Positions 7,042-13,406 of a DNA stretch of 15,515 bases are shown here, in pieces; the first letter of the stretch is position 1; each line of letters starts with the position of its first letter. Source of the stretch: CAYSTL01 sp964516805 (GTDB lineage Archaea > Thermoplasmatota > Thermoplasmata > Halarchaeoplasmatales > Halarchaeoplasmataceae); contig CAZEXI010000053.1 of the NCBI GenBank assembly GCA_964516805.1, positions 1 to 15,515 on the forward strand. Direction: 5' to 3'. The position numbers and the translations under genes were made by a program. Below the pieces are notes generated by a model. The model was not told where the DNA came from. It saw only the letters and a program-made list of their open reading frames with translations, and made no database searches.

Positions 7042-9652
7042 CTTTGTCCTTTGTTATGATATCCATAACATCTTGTCGTGTTACATCTAAGTCCGCTAAA
7101 ACTATAAGATCGCCCTTATCAGAAACCTCAAAAGCATGTTGAACAGCCTTTTTATAATCATCAAACGATGCATACTTATCCTTTGGAAGACCTATACTTT
7201 TTTCCATATTTTTACATATCTCTCCTTTCCTTCTGCCCCTCATCACAATAGGATTCTCTGTTAAAATCAAATAATCTGACCATTTCTCCATCTCTTTTGT
7301 ACATTTCATCATCATCTCATCACTTCTATCTCCAGGAACCGTAAAAACACTAATGTTCCTATCTGCTTTTAACACTTTCACATATTCTCCTAAAGCTCTG
7401 AAACAATCAGGATTATGAGCGTAATCTAAAACTATATCATTTCCGTTGTAGGAAAACATATTTAATCTGCCTGGGTTTTTCTCCTCATCCATACTGAAAG
7501 ATCTTATTCCTTTCTTAATACTATCTAATGATAGCCCAACAGCATAAGATGATGATACAGCAGCTAGTAAATTTTCTACCAAAAAATCTACACCTCCTTG
7601 CAAAAATGGAATATTGAATAAAGAATCGATCTCCTCTTCCGTATCACATTTGGAATGTATTATTTTATTATCTTTTACATAAAAAGCTTCGCCACCTTCT
7701 TTTATATGTTCCTTTATTTTATCGTTGAGTGATTTACTGAAAAGTACTGGCCTGCCACGACTTCTCTTCATTAGATCTTCACAAAAATCATCTTCTGCGT
7801 TGATTATACTTACTCCATCCCTTTTTGTAACCTCCAATACCAGGGATTTTACTCTAAAAATATCGTACAGATCTTTTACACCGTCTATACCGATATGATC
7901 TTCTCTGATATTTGTAACAACACCGACATCACATCTATCAAATCCTAACCCTTTTCTTATTATTCCACCTCTAGCAGTTTCGAATACTGCAAAATCAACA
8001 TCCTTATTGTTTAAAACAACCCCAGCGCTCCACGGGCCAGTAGTATCCCCCTCTATTATCTTTTTACCATCTATCCATATCCCATCTGTATCGGTTAACC
8101 CACTTGTGAATCCGTCTTTTCTAGCTATCCAATCTATTAAACGTGATGTAGTGGTTTTTCCATTAGTTCCAGTTACACTGATCAATGGTATCCTACCGTT
8201 ATTATCAGGGAACAACATATCTACTATCTTTGTACCTACATCTTTTGATCTGCCCTCCGTTGGATGTAGATGCATCCTAAGTCCAGGGCTAGCATTTGTT
8301 TCTATAATATACCACTCTGTTTCATCTTTATGTTTGGTAATATCATCAGCAACCACATCAACACCTAATATATCCATATCTATTACTTTACTAGCCCTCT
8401 CTATTTCCTTGATTATCGATACATGTACCTTATCTGTAATATCTTTTGAAGTACCCCCAGTACTTAGATTTCCTCCTATCCTGAGAAACACCTTTTCGTC
8501 CTTATCAGGGATGTAATCAGGTCCTTTATTTGTCAAACCAAGATGTGTCCTCTCTTCCTCGCCCAGCTTTATCTTTGTGAGTGAGGATTCATGACCCTCG
8601 CCTCTCCTTGGATCCTCGTTTATTTCATTAATCAGTTCTCTTATAGTCGATACACCATCACCTATAACATGAGCTGGTATCCTATTTGCTACAGCGATCA
8701 CCTTGTTATTGATAACCAAAAATCTGTAATCACTGCCTTTTACAAAATCTTCAACAAGGATATAATCAGAATATTTGCTGGTTATTTCATATGCATCTGA
8801 TACTTCTTTTTTTGATCTTAGGTCTCCTATGACTCCATCTCCATGATGACCTTTTACCGGTTTTAATATAACAGGATAACCCAAATTATCTGCTAAGTTC
8901 AACACTTCATCTTTTGCTCTAGCAATATCTCCTCTAGGGACTGGAAAACCATTTTTATACAATATTTCTTTACACAATTTTTTATCCTTAGAAATATCTC
9001 CTCCTATCATAGTTGTCTTAGAAGTTACTGGGCCCCAAATGTTCTGCCTGTATTTTCCTTGGCCTAAGGCATAATAACTGTACTCATCATGTAACTTTTC
9101 AACAGGTATATCTCTCTTCTTTGCAGCATCTAAAATTGCTTGTGTGCTAGGTCCTACCTTTCCATCTTCATATGCCTCTTTAATTCTCTTCAAACTTACA
9201 TCCACAATCCTTCCCAAATCTTCTTCATCTTTCTCATCTACAAGTAAAGAATTCAACAAGTTGGCCGATCCTTTCAGAGCTTCTGAAGCCATCGATTTAT
9301 TATCATATTCAACAGCTACCTTGAATATATTATCGTTAATCTTTCTACTTTTACCATAGGTGACATCTGATCCAGCCATATTTTGAAAAGCTATCGTCAA
9401 ATGCTCTAAGATATGTTCAGGGTACGTTCCCTCTTCTAACCTTTCTATGAATCCTCCCTTATAACCTTTAGAACAGCTATGATTTTCTAACTCTGGGACT
9501 AATCTTTTTAATAATACTGCATTTTCTTTATTTGATGGTACTTCACTCCATCCCTTGAGATCAATGGTAGCTTCTAAAATTGGAAAGAGTGCATAAAAAT
9601 TTGGTCTATCATAATGGCTATTTTCAATTATTTCTATCCTATTATTATTCAT
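6995..9652 (-). CDS. cphA: Cyanophycin synthetase
   Basis: This 885-residue protein has full CphA1 length. CphA1 polymerises aspartate and arginine into the storage polymer cyanophycin using two ATP-dependent active sites. Three parts are visible: an N-terminal CphA domain (about 1-160); an ATP-grasp domain (about 200-480) with K264, the G-H-H-G-D-G loop from 268 and E-T-N-A-S-P-G-L-R-M-H from 451; and a Mur-ligase-like domain (about 490-885) with P-loop G-T-N-G-K-T-T-T at 495-502, E-T-A-R-G-G from 558, N-I-R-E-D-H from 581 and D-Y-A-H-N-P from 743. The intact N-terminal domain argues for CphA1 over the dipeptide-polymerising CphA2. The ATG is preceded by GGAGGT at 9656-9661, a perfect but close ribosome binding site (3-nt spacing). 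The two cyanophycinase genes converge on it, completing a synthesis-and-breakdown locus. Amino-acid specificity at the Mur site (Arg versus Lys) cannot be read here. Confidence 0.93.
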   Translation of the reverse strand: MNNNRIEIIENSHYDRPNFYALFPILEATIDLKGWSEVPSNKENAVLLKRLVPELENHSCSKGYKGGFIERLEEGTYPEHILEHLTIAFQNMAGSDVTYGKSRKINDNIFKVAVEYDNKSMASEALKGSANLLNSLLVDEKDEEDLGRIVDVSLKRIKEAYEDGKVGPSTQAILDAAKKRDIPVEKLHDEYSYYALGQGKYRQNIWGPVTSKTTMIGGDISKDKKLCKEILYKNGFPVPRGDIARAKDEVLNLADNLGYPVILKPVKGHHGDGVIGDLRSKKEVSDAYEITSKYSDYILVEDFVKGSDYRFLVINNKVIAVANRIPAHVIGDGVSTIRELINEINEDPRRGEGHESSLTKIKLGEEERTHLGLTNKGPDYIPDKDEKVFLRIGGNLSTGGTSKDITDKVHVSIIKEIERASKVIDMDILGVDVVADDITKHKDETEWYIIETNASPGLRMHLHPTEGRSKDVGTKIVDMLFPDNNGRIPLISVTGTNGKTTTSRLIDWIARKDGFTSGLTDTDGIWIDGKKIIEGDTTGPWSAGVVLNNKDVDFAVFETARGGIIRKGLGFDRCDVGVVTNIREDHIGIDGVKDLYDIFRVKSLVLEVTKRDGVSIINAEDDFCEDLMKRSRGRPVLFSKSLNDKIKEHIKEGGEAFYVKDNKIIHSKCDTEEEIDSLFNIPFLQGGVDFLVENLLAAVSSSYAVGLSLDSIKKGIRSFSMDEEKNPGRLNMFSYNGNDIVLDYAHNPDCFRALGEYVKVLKADRNISVFTVPGDRSDEMMMKCTKEMEKWSDYLILTENPIVMRGRRKGEICKNMEKSIGLPKDKYASFDDYKKAVQHAFEVSDKGDLIVLADLDVTRQDVMDIITKDKAIHRSMEELGRMTQN

Positions 9653-9655
9653 CTA

Positions 9656-9735
9656 ACCTCCACCCCTCTTTAGATACTTCGGTCTACACTGTATCGGAAT
9701 TAAATCCTCTAGTTTGGGCAAAAAACTAACCCAAA
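9656..9735 (-). promoter_or_regulatory. Control region of cphA: ribosome site, TATA-like box, inverted repeats
   Basis: Reading on the minus strand toward cphA, a perfect 6-bp inverted repeat (TTTGGG 9713-9718, CCCAAA 9730-9735, 11-bp spacer) comes first. It is followed by a TATA-like GATTTAATTC around 9698-9707, which would start transcription near 9677. A 9-bp palindrome TACACTGTA (9685-9693), lying within GATAC-N13-GTATC (9673-9695), follows. Last is GGAGGT (9656-9661) just before the ATG. A further TATA-like stretch (ATTATATG on the plus strand, 9758-9765) lies upstream. Any of the repeats could be an operator; only the symmetry is seen. Confidence 0.35.
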
Positions 9736-9792
9736 ATTACGTTTTACCTCTGCAAATCATTATATGTTTTTTTTAAGTATTTAGACTTTACT

Positions 9793-10602
9793 TTAAAAAA
9801 CAGTTTTTCCTATTTTTATATAAATTGATTTTCTTTTCTCAAAATAATTTTTGTTTTTCGAAAATATTTTCTTATATTCATCATACAAATCCTCTGATAA
9901 AACTTTCTCTAATTTTTTCCAAATTCCATTCCTCATGTTGAGCTTATCAAGATATATCTCTTTTACACCTATTGCCTCTAGAGTATTAGACAATCTCTTT
10001 AATTCATCCTCCTTATCATTGAAATGAGGAAGTAAAGGTCCAATGAAAGCCCATACATTAATTCCATTACCTTTTAATTCCTTAAGAGCAGAAAGCCTTC
10101 TTGATACGGATGGTGCATTCGGTTCAAATCTTCTTCTAAAATCATCATCTAACGATGTTATAGTAAACCCTACATCTATATCCATATCTTTTAATATACC
10201 TATATCTCTAGTAACCAAGTCAGACTTAGTTTGGATAATGGTATGTACATCCTTTCTTTTTATCTGCTGTAAACACATTCTAGTGAGTTTATATTGTTCT
10301 TCTATCTTTTGATAAGGATCTGTAACGCTGCCTATCCGGATTGTACTCCCTTTATCGATTTCTTTCAATTCATCAGAAAGTACTTTTGGGATATTTCTTT
10401 TCACATCTACAAAGGAGCCCCACTCTCTTTCCTCTTTAATAACAAACGGGGAGTAGCAATATTTGCAATCGTGATAACAACCTGTATATGGATTGAGAGC
10501 ATAATCAGATTCGAGACCAGATTTTGAAAGTGCAGTTTTACATGTTTTTATATTTATATCTACACCATCTATACCTTCCTTTTTGCTAAAATCTAGTTCC
10601 AA
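9793..10602 (-). CDS. Radical SAM protein, spore photoproduct lyase-like (COG1533 type)
   Basis: This 269-residue protein has the radical SAM cluster motif C42-x3-C46-x2-C49 (T-G-C-Y-H-D-C-K-Y-C-Y) that binds [4Fe-4S] and S-adenosylmethionine, within the N-P-Y-T-G-C-x-H-D-C-x-Y-C-Y context of the SPL-like family. The start is a TTG at 10602; no in-frame ATG exists before an upstream stop, and a strong ribosome site, GGTGATC (10607-10613), lies 4 nt before it. It overlaps the end of nre by 10 bp, implying translational coupling and a shared role in DNA repair. The only cysteine in the barrel after the cluster is Cys110, and whether this equals the hydrogen-atom-donor cysteine of true spore photoproduct lyase cannot be judged. 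Members of this broad family often have unknown substrates, so photoproduct repair is only one option. Confidence 0.85.
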   Translation of the reverse strand: MELDFSKKEGIDGVDINIKTCKTALSKSGLESDYALNPYTGCYHDCKYCYSPFVIKEEREWGSFVDVKRNIPKVLSDELKEIDKGSTIRIGSVTDPYQKIEEQYKLTRMCLQQIKRKDVHTIIQTKSDLVTRDIGILKDMDIDVGFTITSLDDDFRRRFEPNAPSVSRRLSALKELKGNGINVWAFIGPLLPHFNDKEDELKRLSNTLEAIGVKEIYLDKLNMRNGIWKKLEKVLSEDLYDEYKKIFSKNKNYFEKRKSIYIKIGKTVF

Positions 10603-11876
10603 TGTCGATCACCGTTCCTGCCAAAATCCTCCAATCTTGTCTGATACAAAGAATCTCTAAGCACAGCACTGTATTTTTTCCAGGTATCTATCTTTATATC
10701 TAATCTTGTAGACATATAGAAAAGTGCGTCTTTCAATTCATCAAAAGTTTTAGGCTCTTTCCTTAACGCATTCCTTACATTTTCACGAACATTCCAAACG
10801 CCCACAGGCATGATATAACCGGGATGAGTTTCTCTCAATATAACAGCCCCAGCCTGTCTCTTTTCCTTAGACAACTTTTCAGCTATCGCCAATCTAGCTG
10901 CGTAAAAGCATCCTCCTATCTCTGCATAATCACTCCTACCTTCGTACATCTCATGGCTTGAAACTATAGCGATGTTGTTCCCATGGGGATTCCAGGCAGT
11001 TTCAGGATACCAGGCTTCTACAAGTTCGTAAATCCATGTTCGAGGAAGCATAAGTATCTCCCAGCGATTGTCCAATTCCCATGTCTCATAAACTCTGTAT
11101 TCATCTATGGGTCTGTAATCCTTGATCTCCTCTCTAAGATTTTTACCGATGGTATCATCTACCGCAGTAATACTCCATCTTGTCGGTACGAACTTTCTAT
11201 TATCATCTAAACCAAAAGCACCAACGCTGAACGCCCTCTGTATCTTAGATATGTAAACATCTTTCTCATACAATCTCTTGACTGCATCTACTGCTTTAAG
11301 ATCAGTATCAAAATAGGCTTTATCCAATCTTCTATCAAATTTTATAGTTCCCAGGTCGAGTTCCTTCAATGGTGCTGAAGGACCATAGGGCTGTACCGAA
11401 TCAGACAACTGGATCTTACCTGCAGGTTTTTTTGTAAAAAATGCTTCTACTTCTGCTGGTTCCTTTGAAAGAGCCATCTGCTGAGTAAAATCAATAACCC
11501 TGTTATTATCTTGAAATTTGTCTACACGGATCGGATACTTGCCTCTGACCAATTGTGTTCTAGTATCTACTATTTCGTTGATATCTTTTCCAATCCATTT
11601 CTCTGGCATATCCAACTCACTGGTATCACCATGATAGGGGGGAACAAGTGGACCGATATCTACCTTAGGATATCCATATCTTCCAACAAAAACACCTGGC
11701 GGAGAAGAACCCGATATATCTGTACCATCTATCATGGGTTCAGATTTCATCTTGCTGTAATACTTAACCAAAACTGGACATCGCTCTCTCCCGCATAAAT
11801 TCTTTGTACCTCGACAGCGAGCACATAAACTATTTTTTTGTACGAAATTATTTTCATCAGCCAGGTCTACTTTCAT
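10593..11876 (-). CDS. nreA: Archaeal Nre-family DNA repair protein (PCNA-binding)
   Basis: This 427-residue protein matches the archaea-specific Nre family (Nre_N and Nre_C domains), whose Haloferax member is implicated in repair of mitomycin C damage through PCNA. A zinc-binding cluster is visible at the N-terminus: C18-x2-C21-x6-C28-x4-C33, with the characteristic G-T-K-x-L-C-G-R-x-x-C-P sequence. Near the C-terminus, Q412-T-R-L-E-D-F-G fits the core of a PCNA-interacting motif (Q-x2-L-x2-F). The gene ends inside the start of the radical SAM gene, 10-bp overlap, so the two are very likely one operon. No ribosome site precedes the ATG; a TATA-like sequence about 25-30 nt upstream suggests a leaderless message. 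The biochemical activity of Nre proteins is not established, so the repair role is by family. Confidence 0.92.
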   Translation of the reverse strand: MKVDLADENNFVQKNSLCARCRGTKNLCGRERCPVLVKYYSKMKSEPMIDGTDISGSSPPGVFVGRYGYPKVDIGPLVPPYHGDTSELDMPEKWIGKDINEIVDTRTQLVRGKYPIRVDKFQDNNRVIDFTQQMALSKEPAEVEAFFTKKPAGKIQLSDSVQPYGPSAPLKELDLGTIKFDRRLDKAYFDTDLKAVDAVKRLYEKDVYISKIQRAFSVGAFGLDDNRKFVPTRWSITAVDDTIGKNLREEIKDYRPIDEYRVYETWELDNRWEILMLPRTWIYELVEAWYPETAWNPHGNNIAIVSSHEMYEGRSDYAEIGGCFYAARLAIAEKLSKEKRQAGAVILRETHPGYIMPVGVWNVRENVRNALRKEPKTFDELKDALFYMSTRLDIKIDTWKKYSAVLRDSLYQTRLEDFGRNGDRHWN

Positions 11877-11877
11877 C

Positions 11878-11908
11878 CTATTTAAAATAGAGTCATTCTA
11901 CCTTTTAA
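11878..11908 (-). promoter_or_regulatory. Candidate nre promoter with palindrome at the start
   Basis: On the minus strand, CAGTTAAAAGG (plus 11901-11911) is a TATA-like element about 25-30 nt before the nre ATG. Directly between it and the ATG lies a 13-bp palindrome, CTATTT-A-AAATAG on the plus strand (11878-11890), which would coincide with the transcription start of a leaderless message. It could be a repressor site; being AT-rich it could also be chance. Confidence 0.35.
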
Positions 11909-11921
11909 CTGTTTCTGATTG

Positions 11922-11940
11922 AAAACAAGAAAAGAAAAAA
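11922..11940 (-). terminator. T-rich terminator after the cDPGS-like gene
   Basis: Seven bases after the stop of the cDPGS-like gene the minus strand reads TTTTTTCTTTTCTTGTTTT, a pyrimidine tract dominated by T and without a stem. Archaeal RNA polymerase terminates on such tracts. It separates that gene from nre. Confidence 0.55.
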
Positions 11941-11947
11941 TGGGTTT

Positions 11948-13294
11948 TTATTTGTGTACGAGATCTTTAGTGTTCTCCATGAACTCATCAAGAATCTCTT
12001 TGAGTCTGCCTTTTTTCTGAACATCTAGTTCGTAGGTAACATGCAACATCGGTTTGTCGATATCTAGTATTCTATGTAGATCGATTGGTGTTCCAGATAC
12101 GACTAAGTCAGCATCTGAGTTAGCGATCGTTTCTTCCAGTTCCTTCTTCTGTTGGTCTCCATATCCCATGGCTGGGAGTACATCTTTTAGATGTGTGTAT
12201 TTATCGAATGTTTCTTTAATTGAACCTACTGCATGTTCTCTTGGATCTATTATCTTTTCTGCACCGAATTTTTCCGCTGCTATCTTTCCTGCTCCGAAAG
12301 GCATCTCACCATGTGTAACGGTCGGACCGTCTTCGATAACCAGGACTTTCTTTCCTTCGATCTCTTCAGAATCTTCAACAGTCAATGGTGAATCAGCTCT
12401 GAGAACTTCAGCATCTGGGTTTACTTCTTCCAGATTTTCTTCCATCTGCTTGATATCTTCTTCATCAGCGGTGTCACACTTGTTGATTATGAATACATCT
12501 GCCATGTTCAGGTTGACTTCACCTGGATGATATTTAGTCTCATGACCGACTCTGTGAGGATCTACTACAACAAAATGAAGGTCCGATCTGTAGAATGGGG
12601 TATCGTTGTTTCCTCCATCCCAAACGACTATATCAGCTTCTTCTTCCGCTTCTCTTAGAATCGCACCATAATCAACACCGGCATATATGACCATATCTTT
12701 ATCGATGTATGGTTCATATTCTTCCATCTCTTCTATAGTGCAGTCATATTTTTCAAGATCTTCATATGTAGCGAACCTTTGAACTGCTTGTTTTTCAAGA
12801 TCACCATATGGCATCGGATGTCTGATCGTTGCTAATTTTGTTCCATCTTCGTTAAGCATCTCACATATCTTTCTTGTAGTTTGACTCTTACCAGATCCAG
12901 TTCTTGCTGCGCAAACAGATATCAAAGGTACACGAGCCCTGATCATAGTTTCATAATTTCCTAGAAGGACAAAGTCAGCTCCTGCTGCTACAGCTTTAGA
13001 TCCGACATGCATCACATGCTCATGAGTCACATCACTGTAAGCAAAAACAACTTCATCAATATTCTCTTCCTCAATAACATCTACCAAATCATCCTCTGGA
13101 ATTATTGGTATTCCATCAGGATACAATTCTCCAGATAATGCTGGAGGATATCTTCTTCCTTCAATATCAGGTATCTGGGCAGCGGTAAATGCTACAACTT
13201 CATATTTTTCATTATCTCTAAACACTGTGTTAAAATTATGGAAATCTCTGCCTGCTGCGCCCATAATAATTACTTTTCTCTTCCTTTTCTCCAT
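11948..13294 (-). CDS. P-loop protein, cyclic 2,3-diphosphoglycerate synthase/COG2403-like
   Basis: This is a 448-residue cytoplasmic protein rich in Asp and Glu. It has an N-terminal Rossmann-like segment (G-A-A-G-R-D-F-H-N-F from 12), then a nucleotide-binding domain with Walker A A-x4-G-K-S at 130-137, a D-G-G-N-N-D element from 226 and N-K-C-D at 271-274, which resembles the guanine-specificity motif. Highly conserved archaeal stretches such as R-H-P-M-P-Y-G-D-L-E-K-Q from 158 and V-V-D-P-H-R from 243 mark the family. Members are called either predicted GTPases (COG2403) or cyclic 2,3-diphosphoglycerate synthase, which makes the thermoprotectant/phosphate-storage compound cDPG from 2,3-bisphosphoglycerate with ATP. 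I recognise the family firmly but cannot prove the reaction. The ATG has GGTGGT (13299-13304) 4 nt upstream. It stands alone between two T-rich terminators and shows regular, strongly expressed-looking codon use. Confidence 0.85.
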   Translation of the reverse strand: MEKRKRKVIIMGAAGRDFHNFNTVFRDNEKYEVVAFTAAQIPDIEGRRYPPALSGELYPDGIPIIPEDDLVDVIEEENIDEVVFAYSDVTHEHVMHVGSKAVAAGADFVLLGNYETMIRARVPLISVCAARTGSGKSQTTRKICEMLNEDGTKLATIRHPMPYGDLEKQAVQRFATYEDLEKYDCTIEEMEEYEPYIDKDMVIYAGVDYGAILREAEEEADIVVWDGGNNDTPFYRSDLHFVVVDPHRVGHETKYHPGEVNLNMADVFIINKCDTADEEDIKQMEENLEEVNPDAEVLRADSPLTVEDSEEIEGKKVLVIEDGPTVTHGEMPFGAGKIAAEKFGAEKIIDPREHAVGSIKETFDKYTHLKDVLPAMGYGDQQKKELEETIANSDADLVVSGTPIDLHRILDIDKPMLHVTYELDVQKKGRLKEILDEFMENTKDLVHK

Positions 13295-13298
13295 TCTA

Positions 13299-13367
13299 CC
13301 ACCGTTTTTCCCTAATAGGATTTACTATATCTAATTTATGGGCGTTTACGGTAAAAATATATATATG
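13299..13367 (-). promoter_or_regulatory. Candidate promoter and ribosome site of the cDPGS-like gene
   Basis: On the minus strand, CATATATATATTTTT (plus 13353-13367) is a strong TATA-like element. Transcription would begin near 13328 and give a leader of roughly 35 nt, which carries the ribosome site GGTGGT at 13299-13304, 4 nt before the ATG. A leadered, SD-containing message contrasts with the likely leaderless nre message. Confidence 0.45.
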
Positions 13368-13387
13368 AAAAGTAGAAAAAATAAAAG
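13368..13387 (-). terminator. T-rich terminator after the ribonucleotide reductase gene
   Basis: About 20 nt beyond the RNR stop the minus strand reads CTTTTATTTTTTCTACTTTT, a stemless T-rich tract of archaeal terminator type, immediately followed by the TATA-like element of the next gene. Confidence 0.5.
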
Positions 13388-13406
13388 TGTTTTTAAATCT
13401 GTATTT

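Noticed and set aside
8007..8516. 169-codon open frame on the plus strand inside cphA
   Set aside because: It runs antisense to conserved ATP-grasp and Mur domain coding sequence and its translation resembles no protein I recognise; it is a shadow of cphA.
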